DNA from: an uncultured Eubacteriales bacterium
GTDB lineage: Bacteria > Bacillota > Clostridia > Lachnospirales > Lachnospiraceae
Assembly (NCBI GenBank): GCA_900539455.1
Contig: UQCD01000001.1
Coordinates: 248,001 to 312,000 of the forward strand
Length of the DNA stretch: 64,000 nucleotides
Direction: 5' to 3'
The notes beneath the pieces were generated by a model. That model worked only from the letters and a program-made list of their open reading frames with translations. It did no database searches and was not told where the DNA came from. Position numbers and translations under genes: made by a program. Positions 7,913-16,285 of the stretch are shown here, piece by piece; position 1 is the stretch's first letter, and the number at the start of each line of letters is the position of its first letter.

Positions 7913-8770
7913 CTATTCTATTGGAACAAGATTTTTTAAGGATACATCCATAACAGGTGCTCCATAGGTAAGTGCTCCACTAGATACATAGTCCACACCA
8001 ATTTCAGCAATTTCTCTTAATCTTTCCTTGGTAACATTTCCTGAACACTCTGTTTCAGCCTTTCCAGCTACAAGCTTTACAGCCTCCTTCATAGTTTCAT
8101 TATCCATATTATCAAGCATAATAATATCAGCCTTTGCCTCAATAGCCTCCTTTAGCATATCAAGAGTTTCAACCTCAACCTCGATTTTTCTAACAAAAGG
8201 TGCGTATTCCCTACACATTTCAATAGCCTTTGTCACACTGCCTGCTGCACCAATATGATTATCCTTAATCAGTACACCGTCTGATAAGTTATATCTGTGG
8301 TTTGTGCCACCACCCACCTTAACAGCATACTTTTCAAAAGGCCGCATATTAGGAGTAGTTTTTCTGGTATCAAGAAGCTTTGTTTTATAGCCTTCTAATT
8401 CCTTTACATATTCATTGGTATAAGTTGCAATACCACTCATTCTTTGAAGATAATTAAGTGCTGTCCTTTCTCCAGACAATAAAGCCTTTATATCACCATA
8501 AACAACACCGATAAGCTGTCCTTTTTCTACCTTGTCCCCATCCTTGAAGTTAGTTTCAAAATAGGCATTTTCGTCTAAAAGCTTAAAGGTTCTTTCAAAT
8601 ACACCTAAGCCACAAATAATACCAGACTGCTTACAAATCAAATCTGCCTTGCCTTTTCTGTCCTCAGGCATAATTGCATTTGTAGTAACATCCTCACTTG
8701 TAATATCCTCTTTAATTGCATTTAAAATGTAGTCGTCTACATTAATCTTCATTGTCACACCATTTATCAT
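7913..8770 (-). CDS. nadC: Nicotinate-nucleotide pyrophosphorylase (quinolinate phosphoribosyltransferase)
   Basis: Converts quinolinate and PRPP to nicotinate mononucleotide in de novo NAD synthesis. Family motifs are clear: NYLQRMSGIAT, DTRKTTPNMRP, KVGGGTNHR, SDGVLIKDNHI and a late DYVSSGALT. The ATG at 8770 is favoured because AAAGGA lies about 10 nt upstream; an internal ATG at 8752 is the alternative and begins closer to the conserved fold. Either start overlaps the end of nadB, indicating tight coupling. nadA is not in the window. Confidence 0.95.
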   Translation of the reverse strand: MINGVTMKINVDDYILNAIKEDITSEDVTTNAIMPEDRKGKADLICKQSGIICGLGVFERTFKLLDENAYFETNFKDGDKVEKGQLIGVVYGDIKALLSGERTALNYLQRMSGIATYTNEYVKELEGYKTKLLDTRKTTPNMRPFEKYAVKVGGGTNHRYNLSDGVLIKDNHIGAAGSVTKAIEMCREYAPFVRKIEVEVETLDMLKEAIEAKADIIMLDNMDNETMKEAVKLVAGKAETECSGNVTKERLREIAEIGVDYVSSGALTYGAPVMDVSLKNLVPIE

Positions 8771-10073
8771 AGAATTCTTTGTCCTTTCTTTTAATTTCAT
8801 CTAATATAGTTCTTTTATTTAATTTAAACCATTGCTCCATACTAAGTCTGCTGTTTTCTTCTTCTATTTTTTTCTCCTCAAAGGCTTCTTTTGAATACTG
8901 GTTGTTTTCAATAGCTTCATCAACTATTTTTGCTGCTCTTTTTGCATATACAAGACTTTCGAGAAGCGAATTACTTGCAAGACGGTTGGCACCATGAACA
9001 CCATTACACGCTGTTTCTCCAACTGCAAACAATCCCTTCATAGATGTTCTTCCATAGGTATCTGTTTTTATTCCACCCATAAGATAATGCTGTGCAGGAG
9101 TTACCTTTATGTATTCTTTTGATAAATCATAGCCCTCCTGTAAGCAATGCTCATATATATTTGGAAATCTATAAATAATCTCTTCCTTTGGCATATGTAT
9201 AAGTGAAAGGTATACATAATCCCTTCCGTCCTCTTCCATCTGCTTTTTAATGGCAGCAGTAACTACATCTCTTGGCAAAAGCTCATCAACAAAGCGTTCC
9301 TCCTTTGCATTAAGCAAAATTGCACCCTCTCCCCTTACCGATTCAGAGATAAGGAATCTTCTTCCTGGTGTTTTTGAATACAAGGTTGTTGGGTGAATTT
9401 GTATGTAATTAATATTCTCCATAGTAACACCGTGTCTTATAGCTATAGCAAAGCTATCTCCAGTAATATGTCTAAAGTTGGTTGAGTGTTCAAAAATACC
9501 TCCAACTCCGCCTGTTGCTAAAATTACCTTTTTAGCCTTTATGCACTTTATCTGACCACCTATGCTTATAACAATTCCTTGTATTTCATTATGGTTTTCA
9601 ATAATGTCTACCATAGTTGTATATTCTGACATAGTTATATTTTTTTTAGTTTTTGCAGCAGCTAAAAGCTTGCTGGTAATTTCTTTTCCTGTTACATCCT
9701 TGTGATGCAAAATTCTAAAGGTCGAATGTGCGCCCTCCCTTGTAAACGAAAATTCGCCATTTTCATTTCTATCAAAGTCTACATCATAAGAAATCAATTC
9801 CTTAATAATATCCTGTGAGGACCTAATCATTACATCAACCGATTCTTTATTGTTTTCATATCTGCCTGCCCTCATTGTATCCTCAAAATAACTGTCATAA
9901 TCCTCATCATTAAGCAGCATACAAATACCACCCTGTGCAAGATAAGAATCACTATTTTCTAATTTATCCTTTGTAATCATAAGGATACTATTTTTTTCAT
10001 TCACCTTCAATGCAGCAAATAAACCCGCTGCACCTGTTCCTACTACCACTACATCATATTCTTTTTTTATCAT
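8742..10073 (-). CDS. nadB: L-aspartate oxidase
   Basis: FAD enzyme that oxidises L-aspartate to iminoaspartate, the first step to quinolinate. The dinucleotide-binding motif VVVVGTGAAGLFAA is at the N terminus. Other flavoprotein-family blocks are YLAQGGICM, HHKDVTGKEI, RGEGAILLN, LPRDVVTAAI and NGVHGANRLASNSLLE. At 443 residues it is clearly shorter than the roughly 530-residue enterobacterial enzyme; the missing part is the C-terminal helical domain. It is followed by overlapping nadC. Confidence 0.93.
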   Translation of the reverse strand: MIKKEYDVVVVGTGAAGLFAALKVNEKNSILMITKDKLENSDSYLAQGGICMLLNDEDYDSYFEDTMRAGRYENNKESVDVMIRSSQDIIKELISYDVDFDRNENGEFSFTREGAHSTFRILHHKDVTGKEITSKLLAAAKTKKNITMSEYTTMVDIIENHNEIQGIVISIGGQIKCIKAKKVILATGGVGGIFEHSTNFRHITGDSFAIAIRHGVTMENINYIQIHPTTLYSKTPGRRFLISESVRGEGAILLNAKEERFVDELLPRDVVTAAIKKQMEEDGRDYVYLSLIHMPKEEIIYRFPNIYEHCLQEGYDLSKEYIKVTPAQHYLMGGIKTDTYGRTSMKGLFAVGETACNGVHGANRLASNSLLESLVYAKRAAKIVDEAIENNQYSKEAFEEKKIEEENSRLSMEQWFKLNKRTILDEIKRKDKEFYDKWCDNED

Positions 10074-10121
10074 AATCGTTCGCCTTTTTGCTTCATACCT
10101 GCCTGGTACTTAATTGTTATA

Positions 10122-10150
10122 AATATGCCACTTTTATCTAAGATTGTCAA
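10122..10150 (-). promoter_or_regulatory. Probable promoter of nadB-nadC
   Basis: -35 TTGACA (10145-10150), 17 bp spacer, -10 CATATT (10122-10127) on the minus strand, about 50 bp before the nadB ATG. It immediately follows the sigE stop, so nadBC can be transcribed independently of sigE. Confidence 0.5.
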
Positions 10151-10154
10151 TATT

Positions 10155-10895
10155 TTAACAACAATTACTTATCTCTTTTTTTAATCTTCTTATTATTTTC
10201 TTTTCTAGTCTTGATATATATGATTGGGAAATTCCCAGCATATCTGCAACTTCCTTTTGTGTCATTTCCGTTCCTTCAGGATTATCTAATCCAAATCTTA
10301 AATTTACTATTAATCTTTCTCTTTTAGAAAGCTTTTCTATAGCTTTATTTAATAGTCTTTTCTCCACCTCATCTTCAATATTCTTAGACACAACATCGTC
10401 CTCTGTTCCTAGTACATCAGACAATAACAATTCATTTCCGTCCCAATCTACATTTAAAGGCTCATCAATAGAAACCTCAAACTTAGTTTTATTAATTCTT
10501 CTAAGGTGCATTAATATTTCATTTTCTATACACCTGCTGGCATATGTAGCCAGCTTTATATTTTTGTCTTTATTGTATGTATTAATTGCTTTTATTAAGC
10601 CAATAGTTCCAATAGATATTAAATCTTCCACACCCACACCAGTATTATCAAATTTTTTTGCTATATATACAACTAACCTTAAATTATGTTCTATTAACAT
10701 ATTTCTGGCTTTTATTTCATTTTCCGTACCCAATTCACATATAGCATTAATTTCCTCATATGGCTCTAAGGGTGGTGGTAAAACCTCAGCTCCTCCAATA
10801 TAATTTATATCACCTGAACCTTCAAACAAAAAACTTTTTATGCTATGATACATTTTAAGGCATAACCCTGTACCTGCTGAAATCCTTAATAACAT
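10155..10895 (-). CDS. sigE: Sporulation mother-cell sigma factor SigE (pro-form)
   Basis: Directs early mother-cell transcription during sporulation. The 246-residue protein has the pro-sequence region ending in YIGGAEVLPPPLEPYEE, almost the Bacillus cleavage context. Sigma region 2 follows (LVVYIAKKFDNTG, DLISIGTIGLIKAI, LATYASRCIENEI), and region 4 ends in an HTH (VADMLGISQSYISRLEKKI). AAGAGG precedes the ATG. It is the second gene after spoIIGA, which encodes its activating protease. sigG, often next in clostridia, is not here; nadB follows instead. Confidence 0.97.
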   Translation of the reverse strand: MLLRISAGTGLCLKMYHSIKSFLFEGSGDINYIGGAEVLPPPLEPYEEINAICELGTENEIKARNMLIEHNLRLVVYIAKKFDNTGVGVEDLISIGTIGLIKAINTYNKDKNIKLATYASRCIENEILMHLRRINKTKFEVSIDEPLNVDWDGNELLLSDVLGTEDDVVSKNIEDEVEKRLLNKAIEKLSKRERLIVNLRFGLDNPEGTEMTQKEVADMLGISQSYISRLEKKIIRRLKKEISNCC

Positions 10896-10936
10896 ATTTT
10901 ACCTCTTATTATTTTTATATCCCTTTCTATCCAGAA

Positions 10937-11785
10937 TCACTTATTAAATAACCCTCTATTTAAAATCATCTGAAAATCCCCATTTTCAGATACATTTCCA
11001 TTACTAATCCCTATTCTGGGATTTTTAATCTCCTTTATTAAATTATTAAACTCATCATATACTTTTAAATTATCTACTAAAAATGTTGGAAGTACTCCAT
11101 TTCCATTAATGCAATTATAGGGAACTATGATTAGAGAATTATATATACCCTCCCATTTACATATTTCATTGGCAATACTATTTTCTACTATATATACATC
11201 CTTTTTTCCTATAGGTTCTGTTAATGTATTACCACTATCATATATTCCTTTTATTTTTAATTCATATTCACCATATATAATTTTCACATAATATGTACCT
11301 AATATTTTTTTTGAGCTTTGTTTTAAAATAATTTCTGTTGCTCCATCTAAAAATACATATGTAATAAGTGATATTCCAATGAATTTAAGCATACTTTTAT
11401 TAGGATTAATAACTTCATTAATAAAACCACCTGCCATTATTCCAATATATGTATTATAATACATATAGTTCATACATCCGCTTATAAATAAATCTAATGC
11501 GGCTCCAATAAATACAGCCTTAAAAAAGCCTTTTTCATCTTTAATACTAAATGAAATAAACACCATAATAGAATTTTCAAGCAAATACTTAATTATCAAT
11601 ATAGCTGCAATATTTCTGACATACACATAACATAATGTAGAAATAATTGCTCCTAAGGCCGCGGAACAAATTTTTTTTAAAGAAGTGGATTTTGTTTTGA
11701 TTATTTTTCCAACAAAGCCTATAAGTATATAATTAATAAGTACCTCAACACCAAAAATTACATCTGGATATATTACATATCTCAC
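10937..11785 (-). CDS. spoIIGA: Sporulation sigma-E factor processing peptidase SpoIIGA
   Basis: Membrane aspartic protease that cleaves pro-SigE on a signal from the forespore. The protein has 282 residues with about five N-terminal membrane segments (roughly 1-155) and a C-terminal aspartyl-protease-like domain. The catalytic Asp is D183 in GIYDSGNTLTEP. It sits 41 bp before sigE, the conserved spoIIG operon. Its upstream region contains a -35-like TTGACA with a long spacer. Confidence 0.96.
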   Translation of the reverse strand: MRYVIYPDVIFGVEVLINYILIGFVGKIIKTKSTSLKKICSAALGAIISTLCYVYVRNIAAILIIKYLLENSIMVFISFSIKDEKGFFKAVFIGAALDLFISGCMNYMYYNTYIGIMAGGFINEVINPNKSMLKFIGISLITYVFLDGATEIILKQSSKKILGTYYVKIIYGEYELKIKGIYDSGNTLTEPIGKKDVYIVENSIANEICKWEGIYNSLIIVPYNCINGNGVLPTFLVDNLKVYDEFNNLIKEIKNPRIGISNGNVSENGDFQMILNRGLFNK

Positions 11786-11853
11786 TTTTACCCCCTCTCA
11801 GCTTTAAATTTTTTCAGGTAATTCTTCATTACCCATTAATAAAATAACAAACT

Positions 11854-11883
11854 ATAATATTTTAAGCGTCAAGTTCTTGTCAA
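11854..11883 (-). promoter_or_regulatory. Candidate spoIIG promoter
   Basis: TTGACA (11878-11883) with TATTAT 18 bp downstream (11854-11859), or TATAGT at 21 bp spacing (11851-11856). The long-spacer reading resembles the Spo0A-dependent spoIIG promoter of Bacillus, which has an over-long spacer. No clear Spo0A box was identified. Confidence 0.45.
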
Positions 11884-11891
11884 TTATATGT

Positions 11892-11941
11892 AAAAAGCTA
11901 CCATATACATCACCAGACAGCAATATATATGATAGCCTTTA
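11892..11941 (-). terminator. ftsZ terminator
   Basis: AAAGGCTATCATATA pairs with TATATGGTAGCTTTTT on the minus strand, about 40 bp after the ftsZ stop, ending in a T run. It separates ftsZ from spoIIGA-sigE. Confidence 0.8.
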
Positions 11942-11979
11942 AATATTTTTAAAACTCTTATTTTTCTAAACGAAACTAC

Positions 11980-13176
11980 CTATCTTTTCTTCTGTAAAAA
12001 TGTAGGTATATTGATTGATCTTTCACTTACACTTCTTTCAACAGGCTGTGACTGGATACCCATTGTTCTAGGCTGTACAGACTGTAATGGCTGAGCCTGT
12101 CCTGCTGTAGTACCAAAGCTTGTAGCTGGTCTGTTAAACTGACCTACAGGCTTAACTGTGTTTGCTCTAAATCCAGTATTTACACCTGCAGCAAATGATG
12201 GCTGCTGTGTAGCTGCAGCTTCATTTGTATCCTCCAAACCAGTAGCAATAACTGTGATTGTACACTCGTCTGGATATGTATCATCATAACGAGAACCAAA
12301 TATAACATTTGCCTCCTCGCCAGCAAGCTCCTGAACAAAGCTGGCTGCCTCGTTTGCTTCCATAAGGCTAATATCACCAGATATGTTAATAATAACATGT
12401 GATGCACCCTGAATACTTGTTTCAAGAAGTGGACTTGAAACTGCAAGTCTAACAGCCTCGTTTGCCTTGTCATCACCCTTGCCAGTACCAATACCAATAT
12501 GAGCAATTCCCTTATTCTGCATAACAGTTTGTACATCAGCAAAATCAAGATTGATAAGTGCTGGTACATTAATAAGGTCTGTAATACCCTGAACTGCCTG
12601 CTGCAATACCTCATCAGCTTTCTTTAAAGCCTCCGGCATAGTAGTTCTTCTATCAACTATCTCTAATAACTTATCATTTGGAATAACAATAAGTGTATCT
12701 ACATTTTCTTTTAACTTTTCAATACCGGAAAGAGCATTGCTCATACGAGTCTTTGCTTCAAATTTGAAAGGCTTTGTAACAACACCAACTGTAAGAATAC
12801 CTTGCTCTTTAGCAATTCTCGCAACTACCGGAGCTGCTCCTGTACCAGTTCCGCCACCCATTCCACAGGTAACGAAAACCATATCAGCACCCTTTAAGGC
12901 TTCTGATAATTCTTCTTCGTTTTCCTCAGCCGCTTTTTCGCCAACCTCTGGCTGTGCTCCTGCACCTAATCCTTTAGTAAGCTTTTCGCCTATCTGTAAT
13001 GCTATAGGTGCCTTGCAAAGCTTTAAAGCCTGCTTATCAGTATTAATACCAATAAATTCAACACCTGTTATATTTTCATCTATCATTCTATTAACTGCAT
13101 TGTTACCAGCGCCTCCAACACCTACTACGATGATTCTAGCTGCTGCCTCTGCCTCGTTTGTTCTAATTTCAAGCAA
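11980..13176 (-). CDS. ftsZ: Cell division protein FtsZ
   Basis: Tubulin-like GTPase that forms the division ring. The protein has 398 residues. The GTP signature GGGTGTG is at 107-113, an N-terminal IIVVGVGGAGNNAVNRM and the T7 loop region NLDFADVQTVM are present, and the C-terminal peptide is INIPTFLQKKR. Translation almost certainly begins at TTG (13176); the AAGGAGG site lies 8 nt before it. An apparent upstream GTG at 13194 sits just before that site and would encode it as Lys-Glu-Asp. It has its own promoter (13242-13270) and terminator. ftsA is not adjacent. Confidence 0.98.
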   Translation of the reverse strand: MLEIRTNEAEAAARIIVVGVGGAGNNAVNRMIDENITGVEFIGINTDKQALKLCKAPIALQIGEKLTKGLGAGAQPEVGEKAAEENEEELSEALKGADMVFVTCGMGGGTGTGAAPVVARIAKEQGILTVGVVTKPFKFEAKTRMSNALSGIEKLKENVDTLIVIPNDKLLEIVDRRTTMPEALKKADEVLQQAVQGITDLINVPALINLDFADVQTVMQNKGIAHIGIGTGKGDDKANEAVRLAVSSPLLETSIQGASHVIINISGDISLMEANEAASFVQELAGEEANVIFGSRYDDTYPDECTITVIATGLEDTNEAAATQQPSFAAGVNTGFRANTVKPVGQFNRPATSFGTTAGQAQPLQSVQPRTMGIQSQPVERSVSERSINIPTFLQKKR

Positions 13177-13241
13177 GGTTATATCCTCCTTCACAAGTTA
13201 CCGATTATTTCTTTTTGCCTTTTAAGCATAATCTACCTTAT

Positions 13242-13270
13242 ATAATATAATTAAAATGAAAAATAATCAA
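13242..13270 (-). promoter_or_regulatory. ftsZ promoter
   Basis: -35 TTGATT (13265-13270), 17 bp spacer, -10 TATTAT (13242-13247), in the 164 bp gap between ftsQ and ftsZ. It allows ftsZ expression independent of the upstream dcw genes. Confidence 0.65.
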
Positions 13271-13340
13271 CTATAAAATTAAACTTTTTGTTCTTTTTTT
13301 GCCACTTTATCGTACAATATCATCCTTTGTCTATCACTAT

Positions 13341-14114
13341 TTATTCTGGATTATCCTTTTTAAATGTATAACCACTATTTCCATAATTGTATTGTTTCAT
13401 GTCAAGCACCCCCTTTTCATTAATAAGAGAGGGAATTAAATCCTTTAATTCCTTTACTTTTTCTGCTAAATCCTCACTTTTTCCAAGCTCCACAGTAACC
13501 TTATCTAAGGTTAGTGAAATCTCAAAATCTGTTGATATGTATATCTTGTCCGTATTTATCTGATACTTTTCTATAAGCTGTGTAATCTCCAGCAATATTG
13601 TAAATATCTGCTGATTTTCTACAGGAAGCTTCTGATGCAATATAATATAATCAAATTTTATGCCTGTAATCAGTGGTACATTTTCTAATATTTTACCAGA
13701 GCTTTCTACTACTATTCCGTCCTTGTCGAAATACATATTGCTTCCCATATAATTAATATAGCCTACTACAGATTTTTCATATATTGTAACCTTATAATCT
13801 GTAAGGGACAGCATTTCCACATCATAGGTTTCTACAAAAGGAATTTGTATTTTGTCACAAAACTTGCTTTTAAACAAAAACACAAAAGGATTTCGGTCTG
13901 TCTTTTTACTGAAAAAATATTCCTCTAACTCCTTTGAAGTATATCTGTCAGAGCCAGTAAAGGTAATTGTAAAAACACCCAGCTCCTCTGAATTTGTTAT
14001 TTTTCCATTTTTGTCAGTATAGGCAACTGTTATTTTAAGCATAGCTGCTATTATTCCAAGTGCTATTAGCAAAACTGCTATAATTGAAATAATAATTATT
14101 TTACTCTTCTTCAT
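13341..14114 (-). CDS. ftsQ: Cell division protein FtsQ/DivIB
   Basis: Bitopic division protein that helps assemble the septal synthesis complex. The 257-residue protein has a short cytoplasmic start, one membrane helix (residues 5-28) and an extracellular POTRA-like part, consistent with FtsQ/DivIB (VFTITFTGSDRYTSKELEEY, then KIQIPFVETYDVEML). Sequence conservation in this family is low, so the call leans on topology, length and position. Its ATG overlaps the end of ftsW by 14 bp. Confidence 0.85.
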   Translation of the reverse strand: MKKSKIIIISIIAVLLIALGIIAAMLKITVAYTDKNGKITNSEELGVFTITFTGSDRYTSKELEEYFFSKKTDRNPFVFLFKSKFCDKIQIPFVETYDVEMLSLTDYKVTIYEKSVVGYINYMGSNMYFDKDGIVVESSGKILENVPLITGIKFDYIILHQKLPVENQQIFTILLEITQLIEKYQINTDKIYISTDFEISLTLDKVTVELGKSEDLAEKVKELKDLIPSLINEKGVLDMKQYNYGNSGYTFKKDNPE

Positions 14115-15240
14115 CTCTTGTCACCTGTCTTTTTACCTTTTTACCCTTAGATACAGACAATGCCAATCCCATTTCAGCCATTAAGAATACCGTAGATGTA
14201 CCACCATAGCTGATAAATGGTAATGTAATACCTGTATTTGGTATTGTGTTGGTTACAACTGCAATATTTAAAACCACCTGTATTGCAATATGTGCCAGAA
14301 CGCCTACAGCTATTAAGGTTCCAAACAAATCCTCTGCATTATTGGCAATAGACATAAGTCGCCATATCATAAAGCCAAAGAGGATAATTATTGCAATACC
14401 ACCAAAAATACCTAATTCTTCACAAATAATAGAAAAAACCATATCATTTTGTGCTTCTGGAACAAAGCCCAGCTTTTGTACACTCTGTCCTAAGCCTTTA
14501 CCAAAAAGCCCGCCTGAGCCTAGTGCATACAATGCCTGTAGTGTCTGAAAGCCACCGTCCTGTGCATATTTTTCAGGCTCCAGCCATACTCTTATTCTTT
14601 CTAATCTGAAACCACCTGCTAAAAACAGTACAGCTACCATTGCTGCAAAACCTAAAACAGCAATGAATACAAACCAACGGGATTTTTTGCTTGTAACCAA
14701 AATCATAATATATGCAATACCCATAACTATTATAGCCGAGCTTAGGTTCTTTGTAATTACAACTATTAAGCCTGAAATAAGAGCTGCGTATATAAGCATT
14801 GCCACAGAAGTACCAAATTTATTTACCAGATTTGGCTTCTTAGATAAGAAAAATGCAAAAAATAATATTATTGACAGCTTTGCAAGCTCTGCTGGCTGAA
14901 AGGAAAACGAGCCTACTCCTATCCATCTCCTTGCACCATTTGCCTCAATACCAATAGGTGTAAGTACCAGCACAATACATATAATAGTAGCAATATATGC
15001 AAGTATAGCATATTTTCCCCACCTATGATAATCAATGGAGGCTGTAAAAAACATAACTATTATTCCTAGCACTGTAGCAAGCAGCTGTCTTTTTAAATAA
15101 AATGTAGAATCCCCGAATTTCATTGCTGCCTCGTAAGAGCTTGTGGAATAAATCATAACAAGTCCAAAACATACCAAAAAAATAACCGTAACTAATAAAC
15201 TCATATCCCATTTTCTTTTTATATATCTACTATTTGCCAT
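14101..15240 (-). CDS. ftsW: Septal peptidoglycan glycosyltransferase FtsW (SEDS family)
   Basis: Polymerises lipid II at the septum with a partner class B PBP. The 379-residue protein has ten membrane segments. SEDS hallmarks are GANGARRWIGVG, FQPAELAKLS, LGSGGLFGKGLGQS, the catalytic-loop region FVPEAQNDMVFSIICEELG and the closing TGITLPFISYGGTS. It lies between mraY and ftsQ. RodA is the alternative family member, but the dcw position supports FtsW. Confidence 0.95.
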   Translation of the reverse strand: MANSRYIKRKWDMSLLVTVIFLVCFGLVMIYSTSSYEAAMKFGDSTFYLKRQLLATVLGIIVMFFTASIDYHRWGKYAILAYIATIICIVLVLTPIGIEANGARRWIGVGSFSFQPAELAKLSIILFFAFFLSKKPNLVNKFGTSVAMLIYAALISGLIVVITKNLSSAIIVMGIAYIMILVTSKKSRWFVFIAVLGFAAMVAVLFLAGGFRLERIRVWLEPEKYAQDGGFQTLQALYALGSGGLFGKGLGQSVQKLGFVPEAQNDMVFSIICEELGIFGGIAIIILFGFMIWRLMSIANNAEDLFGTLIAVGVLAHIAIQVVLNIAVVTNTIPNTGITLPFISYGGTSTVFLMAEMGLALSVSKGKKVKRQVTRDEEE

Positions 15241-15266
15241 TTATCCCTTAATCGCCTTTCACTAAT

Positions 15267-16220
15267 CTATAATGCTTCATAGGCAACTATGCACAAAAGT
15301 GCTGTTACCACTGAAAACACTGCTACAATTCTTGTTTCAGACCATCCACACAGCTCAAAATGATGATGCAGGGGAGCCATTTTCAAGAGTCTTTTTCCTT
15401 TTGTAAGCTTAAAAAATGCCACCTGAACAATTACAGATAAAACCTCTATAAAATAGATAAACGCTACAATTATTATAAATAAGTGCATTTTTAAAACTAT
15501 CGCAGTAGATGCAACAAAGCCACCTAAAGCCAGAGAACCTGTATCACCCATAAACACCCGGGCCGGATGTACATTAAATAAGAAAAATCCCATTAACGCA
15601 CCTGTAACAGCTCCTATAATCGGTGTAACTGATTCATTTACTGCATATGCTATTGCCCCAAAAAATACTGTAATAATAAGTGTCACTCCTGTTGCCAGTC
15701 CGTCTATACCGTCTGTAAAATTAGCACCATTTACTGTGCCTAAAATAACTACCAGCACTAAAACATTGTACAGACCACCAACCTGCCATTCCCTCCCGTT
15801 TAAAAAAGGAAGAATAACACTATCACTCATACCCAGATAATCTATGTAAAATATAAATATAACCGCAACTATAGTCTGTAATAATAATTTTTCTATAGCA
15901 CTAAGTCCCATATTCCGTTTCATTACTACCTTTATGTAATCGTCCATAAGTCCTATAACACCAAAACCTAAGGTTACAAATAGAATAGGGATAATTTCTT
16001 TGAAATTTTTAACATAGATAAGTGATGTAACCACCACACTAGCCAAAATAATCAGGCCACCCATTGTAGGTGTCCCTGACTTTTCCTGATGCTTTTTAGG
16101 TCCTTCCTTTCTTATATACTGACCACATTTTAATTTATGTAAAAATGGAATCACTATAGGACAAAGACAAGCACTTATTAAAAATGAAACTATAATTGGT
16201 TCTGTAATATTTTCTCTCAT
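15267..16220 (-). CDS. mraY: Phospho-N-acetylmuramoyl-pentapeptide transferase
   Basis: Transfers phospho-MurNAc-pentapeptide to undecaprenyl phosphate, giving lipid I. The 317-residue membrane protein has the MraY motifs KKHQEKSGTPTMGG, DDYIKV, NGANFTDGIDGLATG and MAPLHHHFE. The ATG at 16220 follows AGGGGAGAG; an in-frame ATG 69 bp upstream would add an atypical basic extension. It is followed directly by ftsW; the usual intervening murD is absent. Confidence 0.97.
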   Translation of the reverse strand: MRENITEPIIVSFLISACLCPIVIPFLHKLKCGQYIRKEGPKKHQEKSGTPTMGGLIILASVVVTSLIYVKNFKEIIPILFVTLGFGVIGLMDDYIKVVMKRNMGLSAIEKLLLQTIVAVIFIFYIDYLGMSDSVILPFLNGREWQVGGLYNVLVLVVILGTVNGANFTDGIDGLATGVTLIITVFFGAIAYAVNESVTPIIGAVTGALMGFFLFNVHPARVFMGDTGSLALGGFVASTAIVLKMHLFIIIVAFIYFIEVLSVIVQVAFFKLTKGKRLLKMAPLHHHFELCGWSETRIVAVFSVVTALLCIVAYEAL

Positions 16221-16285
16221 TATTCTCTCCCCTAGACACTTTTTTAGTATAGCATTTTTCTTTATTTTTATCAACAATATAGACA

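Noticed and set aside
12180..12614. 144-codon minus-strand reading frame inside ftsZ
   Set aside because: Same-strand shadow of ftsZ in another frame; composition biased to Leu/Gln/His.
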